In this document: positions 44,545 through 54,729 of the stretch, piece after piece | How positions within the stretch are numbered: the first letter of the stretch is position 1 | Layout: each line of letters starts with the position of its first letter | NCBI GenBank assembly: GCA_002877915.1 | Contig: PNJE01000079.1 | Coordinates: forward strand, 1-57,699 | Length of the DNA: 57,699 nt | Origin: Candidatus Aminicenantota bacterium | GTDB taxonomy: Bacteria > Acidobacteriota > Aminicenantia > Aminicenantales > Saccharicenantaceae | Reading direction: 5' to 3' | The notes under the pieces: model-generated | Database searches by the model: none | Told to the model about the DNA's origin: nothing | Seen by the model: the letters and a program-made list of their open reading frames with translations, nothing else | Program-made: the position numbers and the translations under genes

Positions 44545-45850
44545 ATGGCTAATTTGCTGGTTATTGGAACTCAGTGGGGAGATGAGGGTAAAGGTAAAAT
44601 TGTAGATTTTCTGGCTCCGGCTTTTGAAATTATTGCCCGGTATCAGGGCGGACATAATGCCGGTCACACAGTATATTTATCAGGAAAGAAAATTGTTCTT
44701 CATTTGATTCCCTCGGGTATTCTCCATCCAGATAAAATCTGTGTCATCGGCAATGGTCTGGTGCTGAGCCCCCAGGCTTTTTTCAAAGAAATTGAGGATT
44801 TGAAGTGCTTGGGGATTGAAGTTACCCCCAAAAGATTAGTGGTCAGCCGGGCTGCTCAGGTTATAATGCCATATCATCCGCTGATGGAAAAAATCAGCGA
44901 GCAGTTGAGAGGCAAAAAAATGATTGGGACCACCTGTCGGGGGATAGGTCCATGCTATGAAGATAAGGCCTCCCGCTGGGGGATAAGAGTGGCTGATCTT
45001 TTAGAACCGGAAGTCCTTCTGGAAAAAATAGAAGATAACCTTATGGCCAAAAATAAAATTCTGGAGGCCTTCGGCTATGCTCCTTTGAAGGCGGCTGACA
45101 TATTCTCTGAATACCGGGACCTGGGCGAAAGACTGGCTCCTTATGTTCAGGATACTTCAGTTTATCTTATGAAAATGATTAAATCTGGCCAATCGATTCT
45201 TTACGAAGGGGCTCAGGGTTCACTTCTGGATATTGACCACGGTACCTTTCCATTTGTTACTTCCTCTTCCTGTACCGCCGGGGGTGTGTGCACTGGCCTC
45301 GGCCTCAGCCCAAAGCAAATAAATTATGTTTTGGGAATTACCAAAGCTTATACCACCAGAGTCGGAAGTGGTCCTTTCCCGACTGAACTCAAGGATGAAG
45401 TTGGGGCTCTGATTGCCAGTAAGGGTGATGAATTTGGGGCGACCACCGGGCTGGTTCGATGCCGTGGCTGTTCGATCGGCCATCCGCATTAATGGAGTAG
45501 ACTCGCTGGCTCTGACCAAGCCTGATGTGCTGGAAGGTTTAAAGGAAATTAAAGCCTGCTTTGCTTATCGCTACAAAGGATCCAGATTAGATGAATTTCC
45601 CTCTGAGCCATGGATTCTGGAAAGAGTCGAGCCTGAATATCGGAGCTTTCCGCTCTGGTCAGGTAGCCTCCACCGGTTGAGAGAGCCAGAACAGCTACCG
45701 TCTGGTTTTAAAGATTACCTTAGTTGGCTGGAGGATGTCCTGGAGACCAAGGTGGCCCTGATTTCCACCGGGGTAGATCGCCAGGATATGATTTACCGGA
45801 AAGAAGAACTTCAAAAAATGCTCGGTCCAAAGGCGGAAAAACTTTTTTAA
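44545..45850 (+). pseudogene. purA: adenylosuccinate synthetase, disrupted by a 17-nt deletion
   Basis: The reading frame starts at 44545 (GDEGKGK at 12-18, HNAGHT, GTTCRGIGPCYEDK, QDTSVYL, YEGAQGSLLDIDHGTFPFVTSS) and continues to GATTG near 45448, then shifts. From 45449 the family continues in another frame as GWFDAVAVRSAIRIN, LTKPDVLEGLKEIKACFAY, to the stop at 45850. Canonical PurA has about five residues (an Arg-rich loop, RPRRC-like) between GATTG and GWFDAVA; their 15 nt plus 2 more are missing. That loop binds IMP/aspartate. As read, the first frame stops at 45492. Both parts are otherwise intact, so this is a recent lesion or a sequencing/assembly error. Confidence 0.9.
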
Positions 45851-45888
45851 GTGGATTTTTGATTAGCCGGGCCCGGGGAGAATAACCC

Positions 45889-47037
45889 ATGAGAATTGAC
45901 CAAGCCCACCTTTCCTGGGTTGAAATCAGCCGTGATTCTTTTTTCCATAATGTTCAAGAATTTAAAAAAAGACTAGGCCCAACTCAATTGATGGCCGTGG
46001 TCAAAGCCAATGCTTATGGACATGGCCTGCTGGAAATTGCCCGTCTGGCTGGAGAAGCCGGTATCGGCTGGCTGGGAGTAAATAGCATAGAAGAAGGAAT
46101 GACTCTGAGGGAAGCTGGGATTGGCCAACGGGTGGTTATTCTTGGATACGTTCCCTTAACTAAGGCCAAAGAAGTGGTTAGATATGATTTAAGGACTATA
46201 ATCTACAATCCAGATAATCTAAAAGCCTTAGCTGAGGCCGCCCGCCAGCTGAAGAAGAAAGCCTTTATTCATTTAAAAGTAGAGACGGGAACAAACCGCC
46301 AGGGAATTCCTATAAAAAAACTCGGCAATATTTACAAATTGATTAAAGCCAGACCTGAGGTCGTTCTGGAAGGGATATCCTCTCATTTTGCCAATATTGA
46401 AGATACCACGGATGATTTTTACCCGCGTTTCCAGCTCCAAAATTTTATTGAGGCGATAAACTGGTTTAAAAACCAGGGAGTAGAAATTCCGATTAAGCAT
46501 ATCGCCTGTACCGCCGCCAGTATTCTTTTTCCGGAAACCTATTTTGATTTAGCCAGAGTTGGCTTGGGCCTTTATGGATTGTGGCCCTCCAAAGAGACAT
46601 TGGTTTCCTGCCGGCGACGAGGCCAGGAGCCCCTGAAACTCAAGCCGGTTTTAAGCTGGCGAGCACGGGTAGCTCAAATCAAGCCGGTTCCCCGGGGAGC
46701 TTATATCGGCTATGGCTGTACCTATAGAACTACCCGGCCGACCAAGCTGGCTATTGTTCCGGTTGGCTATTATGATGGCTATGATCGCAGCCTTTCTAAT
46801 ACCGCTTATGTTCTTATAAGAGGGAAAAGGGCTCCAGTCAGAGGGCGAGTCTGCATGAATTTTATCATGGTTGATATTAGTGATATTCCTGGAGTAAAAC
46901 TTGAAGATCGGGTGACCCTGATTGGGACCGACGGCCAAGACAGAATTACTGCCGATCAATTGGCTGCTTTAGCTGGAACCATTAGTTATGAAATTATCAG
47001 CCGGATTAATCCTCTGATTCCTCGAATGGTAATTTGA
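45889..47037 (+). CDS. alr: alanine racemase
   Basis: 382 residues. A fold-type III PLP enzyme that makes D-alanine for peptidoglycan. The PLP lysine is Lys39 in AVVKANAYGHG; the second catalytic residue is the Tyr in IGYGCTYRT near 275; RVCMNFIMVDISD and GRVCMN are conserved. GGGGAG precedes the ATG. It follows purA by 38 nt. The downstream gene has its own promoter. Confidence 0.95.
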   Translation: MRIDQAHLSWVEISRDSFFHNVQEFKKRLGPTQLMAVVKANAYGHGLLEIARLAGEAGIGWLGVNSIEEGMTLREAGIGQRVVILGYVPLTKAKEVVRYDLRTIIYNPDNLKALAEAARQLKKKAFIHLKVETGTNRQGIPIKKLGNIYKLIKARPEVVLEGISSHFANIEDTTDDFYPRFQLQNFIEAINWFKNQGVEIPIKHIACTAASILFPETYFDLARVGLGLYGLWPSKETLVSCRRRGQEPLKLKPVLSWRARVAQIKPVPRGAYIGYGCTYRTTRPTKLAIVPVGYYDGYDRSLSNTAYVLIRGKRAPVRGRVCMNFIMVDISDIPGVKLEDRVTLIGTDGQDRITADQLAALAGTISYEIISRINPLIPRMVI

Positions 47038-47295
47038 AAGCCTGAAACAAAATCCTAAGCAAGACCTAAATTGATTTTTTGGGGTGGGCTGGAAATTCAG
47101 CTTAAACGGCGTGGCTGATGATGAGAACCTCGGGAATTTAAATTTTTTTCCTGGGAGAAGGAGTTTGGGCAGTGCAGTTATTGAGAAATAGAGAATTTTA
47201 TTAATCGATTAATTTTTAAAAGATAGACCCGGATTTAAAATAAGCGGCTGCGGTCAGCAGAAACAATGGGAAGGTAAGCTTAAAAATTAATTTGG

Positions 47296-47325
47296 TTGAA
47301 TAATAAGTTAATCAAAAGTTATAAT
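47296..47325 (+). promoter_or_regulatory. promoter of the tamB-bamA fusion gene, leaderless arrangement
   Basis: TTGAAT (47296-47301), 18-nt spacer, TATAAT (47320-47325, perfect). The -10 ends 6 nt before the ATG at 47332. No ribosome site precedes that ATG. The upstream 260 nt after alr hold no other feature that I can see. Confidence 0.5.
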
Positions 47326-47331
47326 TTTTAT

Positions 47332-50300
47332 ATGGGATTAACCGAGGGACCAAAGAAAAAAAAGTTTGTCCGAAAAATCTTTAAAATCCTGGCCTGGACG
47401 ACTGGTATTGCGGCTATCATTATTCTTTCAGTTGCTTTATTGCTGGAAACCAGAATGGCTGGGAAAATAATCTTGAAGATGGCCGGGAAAATTTTAAACC
47501 AGCAAGCTGGATTGATAGTCAAGGCAGAAAGTGTCCAGCTGAATATTTTTAAACTTCAGGCTTCTATTAAAGGTCTTGAAGTTCGGCCAACAGAAAAGAG
47601 CCAGTTACCGCTGAATTATTTTTCCTGTCAAAAAGTTTTACTGCGCTCTGGTTGGAAATCAATAACCGGCCAAAGTCTTTACCTAAAAGACCTGGAAGTT
47701 ATCGGACCTAAAATCTACCTGAAATCGACTGCCGGCAAAGAAGAAAAAATAAAAACGGCTGATAAATCTGGTAGGAAATCTCCCCAAAAATTTAAGTTTC
47801 GTCTCGATAATCTGGAGATAAAAGAGGCCTTATTTTCGTTTCAGGATATGAACCAGGCAATTTCTGCCAGTGTTTCTGGAGTGGAGATAAAAGTTCTTTA
47901 TCAGCCGGCCAGTGGATGGCACCAAGCCTGGATGCATACCTCCTTAGGAATATTTGAAATTGGGTCTGCCCGTAAGATTTTAAAGAGCCTGGATCTGGAG
48001 GCGGACTTTAATTCCACCCAGATAAACCTAAGGAAATTTTACCTGAGCACGGCCCAAACGAATCTCAACCTGGCAGGTGAAATAAAAGATTACCTGAGGG
48101 AGGCTAAACTGGCTTTAAATTTTTCCGGAAAGGTAAATCTGGATGAGTTTAATGACCTGGTTAAAAGTCCGGAAAAAAGTTCTGGCGATTTAAACTTTAA
48201 TTTCAAACTTATTGGAAAACTGCCAGATATAAGCTTAGCGGGAGAGTTAGAGGGGACAGCCCTATCCATTAATGGGATTAATCCGGTTGATATTAACCTG
48301 GCCGTAAAACCGGTGGACAAATCTAACGAACTGGTTGAGGGCCTGATTAAAATGCCAACTGGACAAATATCGCTTAAGGCAAAATTGCTGTCAGATTTTA
48401 GGGGACCGTTCCAATCTCAACTGATCCTGAACAGGATTGATTTAAGCCAGCTTTCATCTATTTCCCCCCGATTTCCTTTTATTCTAAATTCGGTTTTAAC
48501 TGGAAAAGTGGAAGTTAGCGGGACGGAATTATCTCCAAAAAAAATCAGGGCGAAGATTGAATGGCAATCAAGCCCGATAGAGAAAAGTTTTTCTGCCAGT
48601 GGAACCCGAGCGTTTGTGCCTATCATATCTGAGATTAAGGCTTTTTATGCCCCGGGAAAATTGGAAATTCAAAATTTATCCCTCAAAGTTTTTCAGACTG
48701 ATTTTAATTTTAAAGGGGTTCTTACTGATGGAGATAAAATTACTGGGCGCCTGCTCCTTAATCTGCCCGATATTGGGGTGGTCAGGGCAAATCTTTTATC
48801 TTCTGGTCTGAACGACATTTTTCCTAGGGTTAATTCCAGGCTAAATAAATTGGGCGATTTGAAAGGTCGACTGCGGCTGGAAGGTGAGTTCCGTGGTTCT
48901 CTCAAGCGCCCTGAGTTGGACCTGGCTTTAAAAGGCGATAATTTTTCTTTAAGAAAAGTTTTTGTTCCCCGGCTGGAAATCTCGTTATCCGGAACCCCCG
49001 ATCAGATGAAAATCCAGGAATTTGTGGTTGAGTTTGACCGCGGACGGATAGAGGGTTCTGGCGAGCTTTTAGTACAGGAAAAAGTCAGTTCTTACCCCTA
49101 TAAATTTGAAGGCCAGATAGCCTTTTCAAAGATTGATCTTGGCCAATTTAATGAACTTCTCCCTAAAGACGGTCATCAGAATCTAAATGGTTTCTTATCG
49201 GGTCTGGTAAAGATGAAGGGGAGCCCATCTTTTCCATCCATTGACTTCGGCTTGAGCTTAGACCAGCTTTCCTATGGCCACCAGGGAATTGATTCTTTGG
49301 AAATAGCCGGCAGCTATCAAAACGAAATTCTTCGAGTGGAAAAATTATTAATGATCAAAGCTGAAAGTCAATTGGCTGGCCATTTTATTTTTATTCATAA
49401 AACTGGAGAATTACAGGCAGATTTGAACGCTGAGAATTTTAAAGCTGACTTTCTAAAAGCTTGGGTCCCGGCAATTCGGTCAGGTCAAATTGATTTTCAT
49501 CTTAAGAGCTCGGGATTATGGAAATCTCCAGTTCTTGATTTTCAACTCGTCGGCCAGGGAGTAATGATAGAAAGAATCTGGCTGCCATATTTCGAGCTAA
49601 AAATTTCAGGAGATGGCCAGAGAGGGCAGGCGCAACTGGAAGTTCCTCTCTTTAACCTAAGTCTCGAAGCTGGACTCGAATTTAATAGCCCTTACTGGTT
49701 GAAAGGACAGGCCAGGATTAAGCAAATGCCCCTGTCCTTACTTGCGGGCCTCAGGCCAGAAGTTGAAGAAGTCCCACCAGAAGTAGCCTTAAACTTAAAG
49801 GCCGATTTCTCTCTGCCGTTAGAAGATCTGGCCAAACTCCAGGCCCAGCTGAAATTTGAAGATTTTGACTTTAAAGGATTGGCAACCTTGGTGCCATCTT
49901 TAAAAAATCTAAACCCCGGGGGAAAGGCTGATGGTCAGATCACGATTAATGGATTTTCTCCTGATCTTTCTCGGGTCCAGATCTTAGCTGAAATTCCGAA
50001 TCTAAATTTGAGGCTCAATGATCTGGAGGTAAAAAACGACTTCCCCTTGAAATTGGCCTGGGAAGATGGAGACTTGAAAATTCTGGATTTTAATCTTTCG
50101 ACCGGAAAATCAAGGCTCAAGCTTTCTGGGCATTCTCGAATCAAGAACTTTCAGAATCCGGAACTTGATTTTTCTCTCTGGAGTGATTTGGAAATTTCAG
50201 ATTTCAATCCCTGGCTGACAGGTTTAAGTGCCGGTGGCCGGTTTCAACTCCAGGCTGATTTAAAAGGAGATCGGCAAAATCCCCTGGTGGAGGGGAAAGG

Positions 50301-53300
50301 GGATTTCAAGGAAATTTTTGTTCGATTTTTAGATCTGCCCATTTTGGTCAGCAATGTTAATGGACTTATCGAAGTTGATAATTCCAAAATCAGGCTAAAA
50401 CAGTTCAACGGCCGAGCCAACTCGGGCGATTTTGCCAGCTCAGGAGAAGCCTTTTTTGGCCCGGCTTTTAGCCTGGAGTCAGCTAAGATTGATTTTAATC
50501 TTAATGATTTTGATTTTAATTATCAGGGGCTTTCCACCCTATCCAAAGCCAGGTTGAACTTGAACCGGAATAAACAGGGCTGGCTGCTAAGCGGGGATCT
50601 TTCGGTTTTAAGCGCTAACTATAGACAGGATTTTTTCCCCAGCACTCAAGGCCTGAAAATGGCTTTGACCAGGGTTTCGCCGGTAGGGACAGAAATTCCG
50701 CCTTTTCTTTATGAGGTGGCTCTTGATGTCAATGTGCAGACGATAGAAAACATAATTATCAAAAACAACTTGGCTGACCTGGAACTTAAAGCCAACCTCA
50801 AAGCTAAAGGGACGGTGCCGGCTCCCATTTTATCAGGCCGGATAGAAAATGCTTACCCAGGGGAGATCGTTATTGGAGAGCGTCGATACTCAGTGGAAAG
50901 AATGCAGATTGATTTTCTGGGGAAAGAAAATCTTGAGCCTAATTTAGATATCTCTCTTAAGAGTAACGTTACCGACCAGGAAGAAGAAGTAGAAGTGAAC
51001 GTTAATCTTTCCGGGACTCCTTCCGAACTTAAGTTTTCCCTGAGTTCAACTCCAACCCGCTCTCAAGAAGACCTGGCTGCTCTGCTGCTTACTGGGAAAA
51101 GCCTGAAAGAAGTTCAGGGCTCGGCGGTCAATACCATCAGTTCTCAGCTAATCCAGCAATTTTCCAGTCCTCTAACTTCTCCCGTCACCAGAACATTGAA
51201 AAAATGGCTTAAAGCGGAGGATGTTATCCTTGAGCCTTTAAACATTGCTACCCTCCAGGATCCGGGTGCCCGGCTGACTATTAAGAAAAGGATGACCAGG
51301 GAAGTGGCTGTTACCTATTCCATTAATTTAGCCAACAGCCAGTATCAGACCTGGATTCTGGATTATAACCTCAGACGTAACTTTTCTTTGAGAGGTTTCC
51401 GTCAGGACGATGGCACGGTCGGCCTTAACTTAAGGCATAGATTCTCCTTAGGCCATAAAACATCAGAATTGGGGGTTAAAGAAGAGGTCCCGAGAAAGAT
51501 ATTAAAACAGGTTGAAATAAAAGGGGAGGCAGTTATCTCTCCAGACGAAGCCAAGAAAATTTTAAATCTTAAAACTGGAAAGCAATTTAATAATTTCAAA
51601 GTCCAGAAGTCCTTAGAACGATTGGCTTCATGGTATAGAAAAAAAGGTTATGCCAATGCTCGTTTTGAAACCAGAAAAGAAGAAACCGGAGAGGCTGTTT
51701 CCTTATCGATTTCTATTGATGCTGGTCGGCCGGTGGAATTTCGATTCGAGGGAGATCGACTTCCAGCCCGTCTGAGAAAGAAAGCTTTGAATTCCTGGGT
51801 AAATCGCCTGCCAGAGGAAGCTAACTTAAGTCAGCTTCAGCAGATGGTGCTTCTTGAACTTGAACGGCGTGGTTATTACCAGTCAGTGGTTAACGTCCGG
51901 AAAATGGAAGAAAATAATAAAATTATTTATCTGACCGAAGTAAGAACGGGAGGAAAATGGAAAATAAAGAGCTTCCGACTTGAGGGTCACCCAGTTTTTA
52001 AGGAGTCGCTTATCAGGCGGGTGGTTTCCAATTACTTTGGAGCCAAAGCCAGCGGTTTGTGGAACTTGATCTATGACCGCCGGGTAGCCCTGGAACTCAT
52101 TCAGTATTTTTACTTAGAAAACGGTTACCTTCAGGCGAGGATAGAATCCCCGCTGGTAAAAGAAAATTCAGGAAAAAGGGAACTGAATTTAAGTTTAAAA
52201 ATAGAAGCTGGTCCTCAGAGCCATGTCCGTTCTATCAAGTTTGAGGGCTATAAAGCAAAAACTGAATCCGAACTCGAAAAGATATTGACCCTAAAACCGG
52301 GAAGTATATTTAGCTGGCCAGCTCTCACTGAAAATAAAACTGCTCTTATCAATTATTATCGGAGTGCTGGTTTTAAAGAAGTGAAGGTAGAAAGCCGGGC
52401 CGAGCCGGTCGAGGGAAGCCCTGATTACCAGGTAGTTTTTATTCTGGAAGAGGGTCAGCCGTTTCTTGTGTCCGAAGTGGAAATTTCCGGTGTCAGGCGC
52501 ACCCGGCCATCGTTTATCCTTAAAGAATCTGGACTAAAGTTAGGAGAACCGGTCAGCCTGGAAAGAATGGCCCAGGCTCAGAAAAACCTCTATGATTCCG
52601 GCGTTTTCCAGATGGTTAATATGAGCTCGGCCCCAGAGGCTTCTCAATCGCTACGGGAAAAAATATTAATCCAGGTCAAGGAACAACCCTGGATGACTCT
52701 GACTTATGGCCTTCAGTACAATAGCGAAACTAAGTTTGAAGGCTTCACTCAGTTTGATTTTAATAACCTTTTCGGCTGGGGCTGGAATAGCCTTCTTTTC
52801 TTAAGAGCCAATAAGAGGCAGCAGGAGGCCAGATATTCTCTAAAAGTACCGTTTATTTTTTCCAGGAAAACTAATTCCTTGCTTTCTTTTTATTATTTAA
52901 AAGATATCAAGGACCTATATATTACCGAGCAGATAGGTACCAGCTTCCAACAAAAGATCTCTGTCGTCCGGGGTTTCGATGTCAGCTGGGTTTATAAACT
53001 TAACCGCATACATGATTATGAGCCGACCCCGTCGTGGCCATTTCCATATGATGTCAGGGTATTAACCTCAGAAATTTCAATTTTGGTCAACCGGGATACC
53101 CGTGATGATCAGTTTGATCCGCACCGTGGTTCATTGCTTACTGCTAACTTCAGCTATTCTCCGAGATTTCTTGGTTCACAGCTAAATTATATCAGCACCT
53201 TCACTCAATTTACTATGTATAAGACCATTGTTCCCGGATTGCTCTGGGCGTCCTGCTATCGCCTGGGGTTGGCCAGTGCTTTTGGGGAAGTGTTAATTCC

Positions 53301-53658
53301 CAGTAAAAGGTTTTTTGCTGGCGGTGGAACCAGCATCCGGGGTTTTAAACTGGATGCCGTTGGCCCGGTTGATATCTGGACAGGATTGCCCGAAGGGGGA
53401 GAAGCCATGCTGGTAATTAACCAGGAATTGCGTTTCCCTATATACAAAATTTTTAAGGGAGTAGCTTTTTTTGATGCTGGAAATGTTTATTCCCGGCTTG
53501 GAGATTTTAATCCTGCTCGCCTGAGAACCGGGGCAGGTCTGGGACTCCGGATTGAAAGCCCCATTGGTTTGATAAGAGCCGATTACGGTTTTAACCTTAA
53601 GCCCCGGCCGGGCGAACCTAAAAGCACCATCTTTTTCAGTCTGGGCCAGGCTTTTTAA
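47332..53658 (+). CDS. TamB-BamA single-chain fusion (AsmA/TamB-like protein plus five-POTRA Omp85 barrel)
   Basis: 2108 residues from ATG 47332 (a TTG at 47296 would add 12). Lys-rich start and one membrane anchor at about 15-38, as in TamB. Residues about 40-1220 form the long AsmA/TamB-like beta-helical groove of repeated strand blocks (DGKADGQITINGFSPDLS-type phrases). About 1220-1390 is the DUF490/TamB C-terminal domain (TRSQEDLAALLLTGKSLKE). About 1392-1787 contains five POTRA-like repeats. About 1790-2108 is an Omp85 barrel with the conserved FFAGGGTSIRGF loop, RDTRDD, and final strand ending in QAF. One protein would bridge both membranes. Confidence 0.92.
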   Translation: MGLTEGPKKKKFVRKIFKILAWTTGIAAIIILSVALLLETRMAGKIILKMAGKILNQQAGLIVKAESVQLNIFKLQASIKGLEVRPTEKSQLPLNYFSCQKVLLRSGWKSITGQSLYLKDLEVIGPKIYLKSTAGKEEKIKTADKSGRKSPQKFKFRLDNLEIKEALFSFQDMNQAISASVSGVEIKVLYQPASGWHQAWMHTSLGIFEIGSARKILKSLDLEADFNSTQINLRKFYLSTAQTNLNLAGEIKDYLREAKLALNFSGKVNLDEFNDLVKSPEKSSGDLNFNFKLIGKLPDISLAGELEGTALSINGINPVDINLAVKPVDKSNELVEGLIKMPTGQISLKAKLLSDFRGPFQSQLILNRIDLSQLSSISPRFPFILNSVLTGKVEVSGTELSPKKIRAKIEWQSSPIEKSFSASGTRAFVPIISEIKAFYAPGKLEIQNLSLKVFQTDFNFKGVLTDGDKITGRLLLNLPDIGVVRANLLSSGLNDIFPRVNSRLNKLGDLKGRLRLEGEFRGSLKRPELDLALKGDNFSLRKVFVPRLEISLSGTPDQMKIQEFVVEFDRGRIEGSGELLVQEKVSSYPYKFEGQIAFSKIDLGQFNELLPKDGHQNLNGFLSGLVKMKGSPSFPSIDFGLSLDQLSYGHQGIDSLEIAGSYQNEILRVEKLLMIKAESQLAGHFIFIHKTGELQADLNAENFKADFLKAWVPAIRSGQIDFHLKSSGLWKSPVLDFQLVGQGVMIERIWLPYFELKISGDGQRGQAQLEVPLFNLSLEAGLEFNSPYWLKGQARIKQMPLSLLAGLRPEVEEVPPEVALNLKADFSLPLEDLAKLQAQLKFEDFDFKGLATLVPSLKNLNPGGKADGQITINGFSPDLSRVQILAEIPNLNLRLNDLEVKNDFPLKLAWEDGDLKILDFNLSTGKSRLKLSGHSRIKNFQNPELDFSLWSDLEISDFNPWLTGLSAGGRFQLQADLKGDRQNPLVEGKGDFKEIFVRFLDLPILVSNVNGLIEVDNSKIRLKQFNGRANSGDFASSGEAFFGPAFSLESAKIDFNLNDFDFNYQGLSTLSKARLNLNRNKQGWLLSGDLSVLSANYRQDFFPSTQGLKMALTRVSPVGTEIPPFLYEVALDVNVQTIENIIIKNNLADLELKANLKAKGTVPAPILSGRIENAYPGEIVIGERRYSVERMQIDFLGKENLEPNLDISLKSNVTDQEEEVEVNVNLSGTPSELKFSLSSTPTRSQEDLAALLLTGKSLKEVQGSAVNTISSQLIQQFSSPLTSPVTRTLKKWLKAEDVILEPLNIATLQDPGARLTIKKRMTREVAVTYSINLANSQYQTWILDYNLRRNFSLRGFRQDDGTVGLNLRHRFSLGHKTSELGVKEEVPRKILKQVEIKGEAVISPDEAKKILNLKTGKQFNNFKVQKSLERLASWYRKKGYANARFETRKEETGEAVSLSISIDAGRPVEFRFEGDRLPARLRKKALNSWVNRLPEEANLSQLQQMVLLELERRGYYQSVVNVRKMEENNKIIYLTEVRTGGKWKIKSFRLEGHPVFKESLIRRVVSNYFGAKASGLWNLIYDRRVALELIQYFYLENGYLQARIESPLVKENSGKRELNLSLKIEAGPQSHVRSIKFEGYKAKTESELEKILTLKPGSIFSWPALTENKTALINYYRSAGFKEVKVESRAEPVEGSPDYQVVFILEEGQPFLVSEVEISGVRRTRPSFILKESGLKLGEPVSLERMAQAQKNLYDSGVFQMVNMSSAPEASQSLREKILIQVKEQPWMTLTYGLQYNSETKFEGFTQFDFNNLFGWGWNSLLFLRANKRQQEARYSLKVPFIFSRKTNSLLSFYYLKDIKDLYITEQIGTSFQQKISVVRGFDVSWVYKLNRIHDYEPTPSWPFPYDVRVLTSEISILVNRDTRDDQFDPHRGSLLTANFSYSPRFLGSQLNYISTFTQFTMYKTIVPGLLWASCYRLGLASAFGEVLIPSKRFFAGGGTSIRGFKLDAVGPVDIWTGLPEGGEAMLVINQELRFPIYKIFKGVAFFDAGNVYSRLGDFNPARLRTGAGLGLRIESPIGLIRADYGFNLKPRPGEPKSTIFFSLGQAF

Positions 53659-53698
53659 GCTTAAGTCGGCTTTCTTTCTTCAAGATTTTTAGCTTATT

Positions 53699-54343
53699 TT
53701 ACCCGACTCGGCTTAAGAGACTTTTTACCTGGGGAGCTTCTGGGGCTTGGGGAGCCAGATAAAGAAATTTCTGAAAATGAACAATCATCAGGTCCTTCCG
53801 TCCCTTCTGGTTATAAGCCAGCCCCAGTTGATAGTGGGCATAGGCGTGGTTACCCTTGAGCTGGAGACATTTTTCCAAGTCGGCAATAGCTAAATCCAGT
53901 TTTTTCTGGTAGCCCCGGAGCAACCCGCGATAAAAATAACCTTCTGCGCAGTTTGGATTTTTTTGCAAGGCAGTATTAAGGTCAGTTTCTGCGGCCGAAT
54001 AGTTTGCTTTTTTCAGGTCATACTGAGCTTTGCCGATATAGCCATAGGGAGAGTTAGGATCGGACTGCAAAATTTTATTGAAGTAAGTCAGGGCGGCTTC
54101 TGGATTATTCTGCTTTATCAAGGCTGATCCTTGGTAATAATAAAGATCATTGTTAACCATTCCCTCAGCTATTAATTGATCAAAAATGGCCTTGGCTTGG
54201 GCAGTTTGTCCCCCTTCAAAGAAGGCGATTCCCGTCTGCAGCCTTTCCTGCTGAGTTCCCTGGGCCGGCAGAATCTGGGTCAGAGCCAGAAAAATGATAA
54301 TAACACCGGCAGCTCGGAAATAATTAAAGCGAAATTTTTTCAT
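53699..54343 (-). CDS. secreted TPR protein
   Basis: 214 residues from the ATG at 54343, spaced 5 nt from GGAGG; the adjacent ATG at 54346 is too close to the ribosome site. A signal peptide (residues 1-28, ending LPAQG) is clear. Then about five TPR units follow: residues with A at 8 and P at 32 positions, for example NPEAALTYFNKILQSDPNSPYGYIGKAQYDLKKANYSAAETDLNTAL (quoted in parts only: PEAALTYFNKIL, AETDLNTALQKNPNCAEGYF, LAIADLEKCLQLKGN). It is periplasmic or outer-membrane associated and probably a protein-interaction scaffold. It converges with the tamB-bamA gene, 40 nt apart. Confidence 0.8.
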   Translation of the reverse strand: MKKFRFNYFRAAGVIIIFLALTQILPAQGTQQERLQTGIAFFEGGQTAQAKAIFDQLIAEGMVNNDLYYYQGSALIKQNNPEAALTYFNKILQSDPNSPYGYIGKAQYDLKKANYSAAETDLNTALQKNPNCAEGYFYRGLLRGYQKKLDLAIADLEKCLQLKGNHAYAHYQLGLAYNQKGRKDLMIVHFQKFLYLAPQAPEAPQVKSLLSRVG

Positions 54344-54655
54344 CATCTCCTCCTACAAATATTTTAACATCATATAAATTTGAGATTTGATTATTATATA
54401 ACACAATCTTTCCCATCGGGGCAAACTTTTTTAAAACTGGCTTGATCTGGGGACTTAGGATGGTTAGATTTTCCTTGCTCTTTTTATCTTTGATTTTAAA
54501 AAAATACAAATAGATAGTTTAATCCCGGCCAAATTAGTTTTCTCGATAAGTGCAGGAGTCTTCTGCCGGTAACAAAATTAGGCTCAATTGAATGATTCTG
54601 TTTTTTAATTTATTTTTAGGCTCCTTGGTTCACTTTAATAAAATTTTTCAAATTT

Positions 54656-54683
54656 TTGACAAAGAGTATTTTAGGCATATAAA
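54656..54683 (+). promoter_or_regulatory. predicted promoter of the Cys-rich ribbon protein
   Basis: TTGACA (54656-54661), 16-nt spacer, TATAAA (54678-54683). A leader of about 40 nt ends with GGGAGG before the ATG at 54730. The rest of the 54347-54729 gap is AT-rich with no gene I can support. Confidence 0.55.
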
Positions 54684-54729
54684 ATAATAACAATAAAGAT
54701 TTTTAGGCAATAAGAAAGGGAGGAAGAAA

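Noticed and set aside
45413..45850. Second purA part as an independent gene, or programmed frameshifting
   Set aside because: It has no ribosome site, its start is inside purA, and the missing 17 nt remove conserved codons, which recoding could not restore.
54324..54509. 61-residue minus-strand frame upstream of the TPR gene
   Set aside because: Overlaps the TPR start, no ribosome site, no family resemblance.
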